From NCBI GenBank assembly GCA_002384935.1, contig DGCD01000009.1, forward strand, positions 124,001-188,000: 64,000 bases of DNA, given 5' to 3'. A program made the translations under genes and the position numbers. Source of the stretch: Pusillimonas sp. UBA3987. Lineage in GTDB: Bacteria > Pseudomonadota > Gammaproteobacteria > Burkholderiales > Burkholderiaceae_B. Under the pieces are notes generated by a model, which was given only the letters and a program-made list of their open reading frames with translations, did not search any database and was not told the DNA's origin. Below, piece after piece: positions 43,199-50,487 of this stretch (the first letter of the stretch is position 1; every line of letters begins with the position of its first letter).

Positions 43199-43260
43199 AA
43201 TTTATTACGACCCGAAACCGTGCAATAGCCGTTACTGGCAGGCGTTGTCCGCTTATGGCA
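43199..43260 (-). promoter_or_regulatory. Rieske-operon promoter with two XylS-like boxes
   Basis: On the minus strand, boxes TGCC-ATAAGC-GGACA (43260-43246) and TGCC-AGTAAC-GGCTA (43240-43226) start 20 bases apart. The candidate -10, TAAATT (43204-43199), begins after exactly 21 bases. XylS/BenR-type activators bind tandem TGCA-N6-GGNTA boxes in this position. Confidence 0.6.
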
Positions 43261-43296
43261 TAGGCAAACCAACTCACCCGGAATTACCCTGTTTTT

Positions 43297-43370
43297 TGCA
43301 TGATTCGGACAAACCCGGCAAGGCCCCTGCTTATTTCGGATAGTGGCAATGGGGGAATTCAACAAGAATG
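43297..43370 (+). promoter_or_regulatory. System-2 Liv promoter with two XylS-like boxes
   Basis: Boxes TGCA-TGATTC-GGACA (43297-43311) and TGCT-TATTTC-GGATA (43329-43343) start 32 bases apart. A candidate -10, AAGAAT (43365-43370), follows the proximal box after exactly 21 bases. The same geometry recurs at three other promoters nearby. Confidence 0.62.
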
Positions 43371-43432
43371 GCCCATTTGCGACTTCGCTGTTTCGAGCCA
43401 CAATGTTCGATTCCAAATGAGCACATCGACAC

Positions 43433-44353
43433 ATGAGCACTTTATCCATTATTGAACAACTCATGAACGGCATTGGCCTTGGGCTGATTTTGTTCATGAT
43501 GGCCGCCGGCCTGACCATCGTGTTCGGCGTGATGGACACCATGAATCTTGCCCACGGGTCGCTATTCATGTTTGGCGCCTACTTTGCCGCAACGTCCTAT
43601 GGCATCACCGACTCATTCACGCTGTCGGTACTGATTGCCGTTGCCCTGACCATGCTGGTGGGCCTGATTCTTGAGATCTCACTGATCCGCCGGCTTTACA
43701 CACGCAACCACATGAACCAGGTGGTTGCCACGTTCGGCGTCATTCTGATTTGCAACGATATCGTCAAGTATGTCTGGGGCGCTGCGCCTATTATGGCCGC
43801 AACACCGCCCGCCCTTAGCGGTTCAGTACCGCTCTTTGGCGGGCTTGAGTACCCGGCCTTCCGGCTGTTGATTATCGGCGTGGGCATTGTGGCGGCCCTG
43901 GCCTTGTATTTGATGATGACACACACGCGTTTGGGCATGCTGGTGCGCGCCGGCGCTTCGAACCGCACCATGACCCAACTCATGGGTGTTCCCGTACGTC
44001 GCGTATTCAGCACCATTTTCATATTGGGCGCCGCCCTGGCCGGCATCGGCGGCGCCATGGTCGGGCCAATCACCGCTGTACAGGTGGGCATGGGTGACTC
44101 ATTCCTGATTCCGGCAATGGTCGTGATCGTCATTGGCGGAATCGGATCGATTCGAGGTGCCTTCATCGCCGCCTTGCTGGTCGGGATTGTCGATACAGCG
44201 GGGCGCGCCTTTATTCCCGACCTGATCGACCGGATCGCCTCGCCGGTTGTTGCTGCCGATGTGGGCCCGGCCCTAGCCAGCGTTCTTATGTATATCCTGA
44301 TGATTGTCGTGCTTGGCTGCAAGCCATCCGGACTTTTCCCCGCACGAGGATAA
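43433..44353 (+). CDS. livH: Liv-type ABC transporter permease LivH (system 2)
   Basis: A 306-residue permease with about eight helices, IEQLMNGIGLGLILFMMAAGLTIVFGVM-type start and GGIGSIRGAFIAALLVGIVDT late motif. First gene of a four-gene transporter operon (livH-livM-livG-livF) that diverges from the Rieske oxygenase and shares its promoter region. Confidence 0.94.
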   Translation: MSTLSIIEQLMNGIGLGLILFMMAAGLTIVFGVMDTMNLAHGSLFMFGAYFAATSYGITDSFTLSVLIAVALTMLVGLILEISLIRRLYTRNHMNQVVATFGVILICNDIVKYVWGAAPIMAATPPALSGSVPLFGGLEYPAFRLLIIGVGIVAALALYLMMTHTRLGMLVRAGASNRTMTQLMGVPVRRVFSTIFILGAALAGIGGAMVGPITAVQVGMGDSFLIPAMVVIVIGGIGSIRGAFIAALLVGIVDTAGRAFIPDLIDRIASPVVAADVGPALASVLMYILMIVVLGCKPSGLFPARG

Positions 44354-44355
44354 CC

Positions 44356-45357
44356 ATGCCCAGTAATAACAAACCCATCGCATGGCTACCCTGGATCGGC
44401 ATTCTGTTGCTGGCCAGCTTTCCATTCTTTTCCGGATTTCTGGGGCTGGACTACTACACCGGCTTTGTCATGCGGTTGCTGATCTCCATCATTATTGTCA
44501 ACAGCCTGAATTTTCTGCTGGGATACGGCGGGATGGTCGCCTTGGGTCACGCTGGTTTCATTGGTATCGGCTCATACGCCATGGTGGCACTGGTCGAGGC
44601 GGGCATCACGTCGGTATGGGTACTCTGGGTAGGTGCAACCGTCATTACCGCCATCGGGGCGGCCCTGATCGGCCTGATCGTGCTGCGTACCCGGGGCATC
44701 TACTTCCTGATGATTACGCTGGCCTTTGCCCAAATGATTTACTACATCGCCGTGTCGCTGCGCCAGTACGGTGGCGACGATGGCTATATATTGTCAACGC
44801 CACTGACGTTCGGCCTGGGTTTCGACCCAATGGATACCAACACGCTCTATGCCGTGGTACTGGCCATGTTCATTCTGACATTCGCATTTTTCAACCGCCT
44901 GGTCGACTCCCGCTTTGGTAAAGCGGTTATCGGCATTCGCGACAACCCCGTACGCATGCAGGTGCTGGGCTACCCCACTTTCAAATTGCAACTGCAGGCA
45001 TTCGTTATCGGCTCTGCCGTGGCCGGCCTGGGCGGTGCCATGATGATGACGCAAAACGGCTTCATCAGCCCAAGCACCATCCACTGGACCCACTCGGCGG
45101 AATTGCTGGTCATGGTTGCGCTGGGCGGCATGGGCTATAAATGGGGTGCGATTCTGGGTGCCGGGCTGTGGGGTCTGATGAAAGAGTTTCTCCCGCAACT
45201 GACCGAATACTGGCATTGGCCCATGGGCGTGCTGGTCATCATCATTATTCTGTACGCCCCCAATGGGCTTTGGGCACTGTTCAGCCGCGAATCCGGCAAC
45301 GCGGGCCAAGGGTGGCAAAACAACCGGCTTCTCAAACTTATCCGGAGGCAGGCATGA
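44356..45357 (+). CDS. livM: Liv-type ABC transporter permease LivM (system 2)
   Basis: A 333-residue permease with about nine helices. GYGGMVALGHAGFIGIGSYAM and VLRTRGIYFLMITLAFAQMIYYI are the LivM family motifs, and SRFGKAVIGIRDNPVRMQVLGYP the cytoplasmic loop that contacts the ATPase. It starts two bases after the livH stop; its stop overlaps the livG start by four bases. Confidence 0.95.
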   Translation: MPSNNKPIAWLPWIGILLLASFPFFSGFLGLDYYTGFVMRLLISIIIVNSLNFLLGYGGMVALGHAGFIGIGSYAMVALVEAGITSVWVLWVGATVITAIGAALIGLIVLRTRGIYFLMITLAFAQMIYYIAVSLRQYGGDDGYILSTPLTFGLGFDPMDTNTLYAVVLAMFILTFAFFNRLVDSRFGKAVIGIRDNPVRMQVLGYPTFKLQLQAFVIGSAVAGLGGAMMMTQNGFISPSTIHWTHSAELLVMVALGGMGYKWGAILGAGLWGLMKEFLPQLTEYWHWPMGVLVIIIILYAPNGLWALFSRESGNAGQGWQNNRLLKLIRRQA

Positions 45358-46115
45358 GCCTATTCAACGCAACCGGCCTGGTTAAAAGCTTTCATAGCCT
45401 GCGCGCCACCGATGACGTCGACATTTCCGTTAACGCCAACGAAGTACATGCGCTGATCGGCCCCAACGGAGCCGGCAAAAGTACCCTGGTCAATCTTATT
45501 TCCGGCGTATTGCCTGTTGATGCGGGCCATATCACGCTCGACGGGCGCGACATAACCCGGCTGAAGACTCACGAGCGTGTAAAAGCCGGTTTGTCGCGTT
45601 GCTTTCAGGTAACCAACCTGTTTAAAGACATGAGTGTGCTCGACAACCTGCGCCTTGCGGTCCAGGCACATGAAGGCAACAACTTCAAAATCATCGGGGT
45701 ACGCGACCACGAACCTGAACTCAATGAAAAGGCCAAGGCACTGGGTGCCCAGGTGGGCCTGGAAGGTGACGCAGTCTTGAACAATATGGCCGGCAGCCTC
45801 CCGCACGGTGCGCAACGCCAACTCGACATCGCGCTGGCCCTGGCTGCCAATCCCAAGGTCTTGTTACTGGACGAGCCCATGGCAGGTATGGGGCCCGACG
45901 AATCAATGCGGGTGATTGAGCTGATCAAGCGCTTGCGTCAGAACATGGCCATTCTGCTTATCGAACACGACATGGACGCTGTTTTCCAATTGGCCGACCG
46001 CATTTCAGTACTGGTTTACGGAAAGATCATCACGTCGGGCACCGTTGAACAAATTCGTAACGATCCGAAGGTTCAAGAGGTTTATTTAGGCACGGAGACC
46101 GTTGCAAATGGCTGA
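45354..46115 (+). CDS. livG: Liv-type ABC transporter ATPase LivG (system 2)
   Basis: A 253-residue ATPase: Walker A GPNGAGKST, C-loop SLPHGAQRQLDIALAL and Walker B VLLLDEPMAGM. The N-terminal KSFHSLRATDDVDISV segment is typical of LivG. GGAGG-type sequence precedes the ATG at 45354. The stop overlaps livF by eight bases. Confidence 0.95.
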   Translation: MSLFNATGLVKSFHSLRATDDVDISVNANEVHALIGPNGAGKSTLVNLISGVLPVDAGHITLDGRDITRLKTHERVKAGLSRCFQVTNLFKDMSVLDNLRLAVQAHEGNNFKIIGVRDHEPELNEKAKALGAQVGLEGDAVLNNMAGSLPHGAQRQLDIALALAANPKVLLLDEPMAGMGPDESMRVIELIKRLRQNMAILLIEHDMDAVFQLADRISVLVYGKIITSGTVEQIRNDPKVQEVYLGTETVANG

Positions 46116-46824
46116 AAAAAATTTGCTGACCTGTGAAAACATGCATGGCGGCTATGGCGCAAGCCAGGTGCTTTTCGATATCGACTTCACGATTCAGGAA
46201 GGCGAAATGATCGGCCTGCTGGGTCGCAACGGGATGGGTAAAAGTACAACGCTGAAAAATATCGTGGGGTTGCTCAAGCCAACGCAAGGCAACATCTACT
46301 GGGAGGGAAAATCCTTGACCACACTGGCGCCGGACGCCATTGCACGACTGGGTATTGCCATTGTTCCCGAAGGCCGCCAATGCTACCCGAACCTCACTGT
46401 GCGGGAACACCTTGTTGCCTTCGCAGGCAACCGCAACAACGCCGCAAGCCAATGGACACTGGAACGCATTTACGAACTGTTTCCGCGCCTGGCGGAACGC
46501 AGCCGCAACATGGGCGGGCAGCTATCAGGCGGTGAGCAACAAATGCTGGCAATCGGGCGGGCGCTGTCCACCAACCCAAGACTGCTGATTCTGGACGAGG
46601 CCACCGAAGGCCTTGCCCCCCTGATTCGCGAGGAAATCTGGCGCTGCCTGGGCTTGCTAAAAAATGAAGGACAAACAACGCTGATTGTTGATAAATATGT
46701 CGACAAACTGGTTGGCCTGGCCGACCGTCATCTGATTCTAGAGCGCGGGAAGATCGTATGGACAGGCACATCGGCCGAACTGGATGCCGACCGCAGCCTG
46801 TGGGTACGCTACATGGGCGTTTAG
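46108..46824 (+). CDS. livF: Liv-type ABC transporter ATPase LivF (system 2)
   Basis: A 238-residue ATPase with Walker A GRNGMGKST (M replaces the usual A), signature LSGGEQQ and Walker B LLILDEATEGLAP. The GMGKST form is common in LivF of aromatic-compound transporters. It starts at 46108 inside the end of livG. The convergent isochorismatase-fold gene ends three bases after its stop. Confidence 0.95.
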   Translation: MAEKNLLTCENMHGGYGASQVLFDIDFTIQEGEMIGLLGRNGMGKSTTLKNIVGLLKPTQGNIYWEGKSLTTLAPDAIARLGIAIVPEGRQCYPNLTVREHLVAFAGNRNNAASQWTLERIYELFPRLAERSRNMGGQLSGGEQQMLAIGRALSTNPRLLILDEATEGLAPLIREEIWRCLGLLKNEGQTTLIVDKYVDKLVGLADRHLILERGKIVWTGTSAELDADRSLWVRYMGV

Positions 46825-46827
46825 GAA

Positions 46828-47412
46828 TTAACCAGGCAGTTCGTCAACACGGCACACTTTCGCCACCAGCGCCAAACTGCGCAATGCCGCATCGTGCAAT
46901 TCAGATGATCCGGCCGCACAGGCGTCAGCGGCAATCGTTACCGTGTAACCACGGTCTGTCGCATCACGTACAGTGTGCTCGACTACAGAATGAGTGGCCA
47001 CGCCGCCAACAATCAAGTGCTGCACATCAAGCATGCGCAAGATATTGTCTAAAGAAGTACCGGCAAACGAACTGATACGTTGATGAGTCACCAAAAACTC
47101 GTGCTCATTTTTCAGCGGTTGCAGTGGCGTCATGAACTCGGCCCCCCACTCGCCATCTTTGACCGCCCCAAGCTCAATCGTTTTCTGAAAAATCGGGGTG
47201 TTGCGGGGGCAGTCGGCATAGTCAGGGCGAAAAGCAACACGAACATGCACCAGCGGCCATTGCCGCTCGCGCGCAAACGTCAGCAAACGACTGGCTCCGT
47301 CAATCACTCGTTCACGTACTTTTTCATCGTTCACGCCCACCCGGATTTTACCGTCCGGGTGCAGCACTTCGTTCTGATAATGCAGAGCCAAAACGGCAGC
47401 GCGTTCACTCAT
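46828..47412 (-). CDS. Isochorismatase-fold protein lacking the canonical catalytic triad
   Basis: A 194-residue protein of the isochorismatase/cysteine-hydrolase fold (V-G-G-V-A-T and the flanking strands are clear). The catalytic Asp, Lys and Cys of the family are not at their usual places: the Asp position in L-x-x-D-x-Q-N is His11 (ALHYQNE), the Lys position is His110 (LVTHQRISSF), and the Cys position in G-V-A-T-x-x-C is Val143 (GVATHSVV). It therefore either uses another mechanism or has a binding role. It is divergent from a binding-protein gene, with a promoter like those of the Rieske and Liv operons. Confidence 0.82.
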   Translation of the reverse strand: MSERAAVLALHYQNEVLHPDGKIRVGVNDEKVRERVIDGASRLLTFARERQWPLVHVRVAFRPDYADCPRNTPIFQKTIELGAVKDGEWGAEFMTPLQPLKNEHEFLVTHQRISSFAGTSLDNILRMLDVQHLIVGGVATHSVVEHTVRDATDRGYTVTIAADACAAGSSELHDAALRSLALVAKVCRVDELPG

Positions 47413-47454
47413 GGTTTTCCCCAATGGGCTGTAACCCAATTTTTCACTGAATTC

Positions 47455-47517
47455 AGTCTATCGCCTTGGATTATGCGGTGCTATCCGGAAAACGAGACAA
47501 AGAATCCGAAAATGGCA
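47455..47517 (-). promoter_or_regulatory. Isochorismatase-like gene promoter with two XylS-like boxes
   Basis: On the minus strand, boxes TGCC-ATTTTC-GGATT (47517-47503) and a half-matched CTCG-TTTTCC-GGATA (47496-47482) start 21 bases apart. The -10, TAGACT (47460-47455), begins after exactly 21 bases. Confidence 0.6.
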
Positions 47518-47518
47518 C

Positions 47519-47591
47519 TGCTAAAAACGGATAGCGCCACTCCTGCGTCTGCCGATTGCGGATATTGCCCTTTACAGGCTTTGCCTAGACT
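47519..47591 (+). promoter_or_regulatory. System-2 binding-protein promoter with two XylS-like boxes
   Basis: Boxes TGCT-AAAAAC-GGATA (47519-47533) and TGCC-GATTGC-GGATA (47550-47564) start 31 bases apart. The -10, TAGACT (47586-47591), identical to that of the divergent gene, begins 21 bases after the proximal box. A weak -35 would overlap the box by two bases, as at the Pm promoter controlled by XylS. Confidence 0.65.
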
Positions 47592-47627
47592 TGAACTGCT
47601 CTAACCACTTAACGCGCAAGGAAAATC

Positions 47628-48806
47628 ATGAAAAAATCAGCTATCGCTCGTGCAATGGTGTTTTCCGCAGCTTTACTAACGGCTGCCGGTGCCCAGGCAG
47701 CCGACGAAATCAAAGTTGGATTCTTAACCACTTTGTCTGGCCCCGGTGCCAGCCTGGGCCAGGACATCCGGGACGCCTTCCTGCTGGCCGTTAAAATGAA
47801 CGACGGCAAACTGGGCGGTCTACCTGCGGAAGTAACGGTAACAGATGACCAGAACAACCCTGTTTCCGCACGACAAACCGTAGAGCGCTACATCAAGCGC
47901 GACAACGTCGATGTTGTCACCGGCCCCGTGTTCTCCAGCGTGGTACTCCCCATCCTGCCTACTGTCTTGCAATCCGACACCGTATTCATCAGTACCAATA
48001 CGGGTCCTGCCGACTATGCCGGTGAAAAGTGCGACCCCAACTTCTTTGTGGTTTCATGGCAGAACGAAGACGTGCCAATGGCCATGGGCGCCTTTGCCAA
48101 CGAACAGGGATACAAGCGCGTGGCCATGATTGCCCCGAACTACCCGGGCGGGCGTGAAACCCTCCAGGGCTTCAAACGCAAATACAGCGGCGAAGTGGTC
48201 GACGAGATCTACACCAAAATGGGCCAGCTCGATTACTCGGCTGAGATCGCCAACCTGAAAAATGCCAAACCCGATGCCGTTTTCTACTTCCTGCCGGGCG
48301 GCATGGGCATTAACTTCGTCAAACAGTACAAAGCCTCCGGTCTACAGAAAAACACGCCGCTGCTGACAACCGGTTTCACCGCCGACGTAGCGGATATTGC
48401 AGCCCTGGGCAAGGATCTGGTCGGCACCTACAACTCGTCGCAATGGGCGCACGACCTGCCCAACGAGGCCAACAAGAAGTTTGTTGAGGCCTATCAGAAA
48501 GAATATGGCCGCCTGCCCAGCATGTACTCATCACAAGGCTATGACGCCGCCATGCTGATCGACGGAGCCGTTCGCCAGGTTAACGGCAACATTGAGGACC
48601 ATGAAGCCTTCCAGAAAGCCTTGAAAGACGCCAAATTCGACTCCGTCCGTGGCGCCTTCAAATTCAACAACAACCAATATCCCATCCACGACATCCAGAT
48701 GCGTCAGGTCGTAGAGGACGACCAGGGCAATATCCGCAACAAGCTGGTAACGACTGTACTGAAAAACCACAGCGACCTGTTTGCCGGTCAATGCCCCATG
48801 AAGTAA
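47628..48806 (+). CDS. Liv-type periplasmic binding protein (system 2)
   Basis: A 392-residue ABC binding protein with signal peptide 1-24 (ending in AQA-A) and the type I fold of the Liv/amide/urea family (IKVGFLTTLSGPGASLGQDIRDAF). It ends in SDLFAGQCPMK. It probably serves the livHMGF genes 800 bases upstream, since both share the same boxed promoter. The ligand is likely an aromatic acid or amide for the Rieske oxygenase; this is an inference. Confidence 0.92.
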   Translation: MKKSAIARAMVFSAALLTAAGAQAADEIKVGFLTTLSGPGASLGQDIRDAFLLAVKMNDGKLGGLPAEVTVTDDQNNPVSARQTVERYIKRDNVDVVTGPVFSSVVLPILPTVLQSDTVFISTNTGPADYAGEKCDPNFFVVSWQNEDVPMAMGAFANEQGYKRVAMIAPNYPGGRETLQGFKRKYSGEVVDEIYTKMGQLDYSAEIANLKNAKPDAVFYFLPGGMGINFVKQYKASGLQKNTPLLTTGFTADVADIAALGKDLVGTYNSSQWAHDLPNEANKKFVEAYQKEYGRLPSMYSSQGYDAAMLIDGAVRQVNGNIEDHEAFQKALKDAKFDSVRGAFKFNNNQYPIHDIQMRQVVEDDQGNIRNKLVTTVLKNHSDLFAGQCPMK

Positions 48807-48823
48807 CGGGGTTCGCCAACGCT

Positions 48824-48844
48824 GCCCCGGCGCAATGCCGGGGC
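48824..48844 (+). terminator. Terminator-like hairpin after the system-2 binding protein
   Basis: An 8-bp GC stem GCCCCGGC / GCCGGGGC with a 5-base loop lies 17 bases after the stop. It lacks a T run, so termination may be only partial. Confidence 0.6.
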
Positions 48845-48916
48845 GGTGGCGTTACCACGGGTAGTCCCTGATACCAAAAAAGATTGTTTTACGTCTAAAG
48901 TGTCCGATGTGGCAGA

Positions 48917-49978
48917 GTGGCGCCACTTTTTCCTGCCCTCTCAAACCACCGGAACAACCCCGTGCAGCACTTGGAAAATCTCGACCTGTCCAGGCTTAAC
49001 GATCACCTTGTTTTTCACTCTGACTCCCCGTCTGAGGTGCGTACGAAACTAGGCAGCATCTTGAGCGAACACGACCTTACCCTCGGTAACGGCCAAGTCA
49101 ACACGACGCTGTTCCAGCGCAAATTGAACGACATCAGCGTCATGAAGCTAACCTACGGTGCTGAGGTCAATGTCAAGGCCAGTCCGTTCAAAGGATTTTC
49201 GCTGGTACAAACGCCATTGCGCGGCTCGTTTGAAGTGGAAATCGGCGGGCGGCGAAAAGCCTTCGGCCAGGGCGATGTAGCGGTTCTATCACCACAACAC
49301 GATTTGGGCATCCACTGGCAGGAAGGCAGCGAACAACTGATTCTAAAGGTGCCTCATCACCTTATTGCCCGTCATTTCAATCGTGCTGCCACTGCCACGC
49401 CACGCGCCATCACCGGCTTTGCCTCGCCCGCATTCAAGCTTGACGGCAGCCTGAACTTGATCTGGCATTCACTGGTACAACAGGCTATCGACCTTCCCAA
49501 CGGGGCCGGCAGCTTGAATAACTTATGGCTGGCGCACTTTGAACAAACTATTGCGCTGTTCCTGTTAACACACCAAACCGCCGACACCGCCAAGCCGCAG
49601 GTAACCCATTACACCCCCGCACCAACTGGGGCCTGTAAAAGCAGTGCAGCGCCGCTTGATCGCATGGAAACATATATTCGGCAACGATTGTGCGCCCCCA
49701 TTTCATTGGTCGACCTGGCGCTGGCCGCAGGCCTGAGCCCCCGGTCGCTCAATGCCTTGTGCCACAAGTACTACGGTGTTTCGCCCATGGTACTGCTACG
49801 CAATATGCGGCTTGATGCGGTGCGCGAGCAGCTGCAAACCTGTCCGGGTGCAAACGTGACCAGCGTCGCGCTGGATCACGGTTTTGGCCATCTGGGCCGT
49901 TTCTCGGCCTACTATCGCGAACGCTTTGGTGAACTCCCACGCGACACCACAAACAATCAGTTTTTGCCCTGTATGTAA
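48917..49978 (+). CDS. AraC/XylS-family transcriptional activator
   Basis: A 353-residue regulator. The N-terminal two thirds match the AraC_binding_2 (cupin-like) domain found in XylS/BenR- and AndR-type activators; the C-terminal 100 residues are two helix-turn-helix units (ISLVDLALAAGLSPRSLNALCHKYYG and NVTSVALDHGFGHLGRFSAYYRERFG). GTG 48917 is the longest start; GTG 48962 is possible and neither has a strong ribosome-binding site. A shortened near-match to the regulon box (TGCC-N5-GGACA, minus strand 48914-48901) overlaps its start region. It is the obvious candidate activator of the four boxed promoters. Confidence 0.9.
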   Translation: MAPLFPALSNHRNNPVQHLENLDLSRLNDHLVFHSDSPSEVRTKLGSILSEHDLTLGNGQVNTTLFQRKLNDISVMKLTYGAEVNVKASPFKGFSLVQTPLRGSFEVEIGGRRKAFGQGDVAVLSPQHDLGIHWQEGSEQLILKVPHHLIARHFNRAATATPRAITGFASPAFKLDGSLNLIWHSLVQQAIDLPNGAGSLNNLWLAHFEQTIALFLLTHQTADTAKPQVTHYTPAPTGACKSSAAPLDRMETYIRQRLCAPISLVDLALAAGLSPRSLNALCHKYYGVSPMVLLRNMRLDAVREQLQTCPGANVTSVALDHGFGHLGRFSAYYRERFGELPRDTTNNQFLPCM

Positions 49979-50035
49979 AAATGCCGATTAAGCTATTGGC
50001 ATTAGTAGCGAAACATACCAAGGGAGTACGCTTTT

Positions 50036-50440
50036 ATGAAAGGTCTGTGTTTATGCGGTGCAATTGAAATTTCCACCGCCGACCAAAACAAAGTCGATGT
50101 CTGCCACTGCAGTATGTGCAGACGCTGGACAAGCGGTCCTATGTTCGCCGTACATTGCGGCCCTAACGTCACGTTCAGCGGCACGCAAAAGCCCGCCACG
50201 TATCGGTCATCTGACTGGGCTGAAAGAGGCTTCTGCCCTTCCTGCGGAACCCATCTGTTCTACCATTTACTTCCGGCCAACGAGTACATTCTCTCCGCCG
50301 GCCTTTTCAACGATGACACGCACTTTGAAATGCGCAGTCAGATATTTATTGACCACAAGCCCGACCACTACGAGTTTGCTAACAAAACACCGACGCTGAC
50401 AGAGGAACAAGTGTTTTCGCAATACTCACAAGGGCAATAA
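50036..50440 (+). CDS. GFA-family zinc protein (glutathione-dependent formaldehyde-activating-like)
   Basis: A 134-residue CENP-V/GFA-fold protein. Zinc-ligand motifs are C-L-C-G near residue 5, C-H-C-x-x-C near residue 24 and C-P-S-C-G-T near residue 67. The family binds zinc and in some members glutathione adducts; the formaldehyde-activating activity is not general. A single gene; it ends shortly before the convergent channel gene. Confidence 0.92.
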   Translation: MKGLCLCGAIEISTADQNKVDVCHCSMCRRWTSGPMFAVHCGPNVTFSGTQKPATYRSSDWAERGFCPSCGTHLFYHLLPANEYILSAGLFNDDTHFEMRSQIFIDHKPDHYEFANKTPTLTEEQVFSQYSQGQ

Positions 50441-50451
50441 CAACAGGTACG

Positions 50452-50474
50452 CGCAAGCCCAAAGCGGGCTTGCG
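50452..50474. terminator. Hairpin between convergent genes
   Basis: A 9-bp perfect stem CGCAAGCCC / GGGCTTGCG with a 5-base loop, flanked by AGGT and ACCT, lies between the GFA and channel genes. No T run is seen in either direction. Confidence 0.5.
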
Positions 50475-50487
50475 ACCTACGTCCCTA

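Noticed and set aside
43696..44322. Minus-strand open frame of 208 codons opposite livH of system 2
   Set aside because: Low-complexity Ile/Pro/Thr/Met-rich shadow of a permease gene.
48901..48914. Ninth regulon box on the minus strand at the AraC-family gene start
   Set aside because: The spacer is one base short (TGCC-N5-GGACA) and no -10 lies at the 21-base position, so it is not counted as a box.
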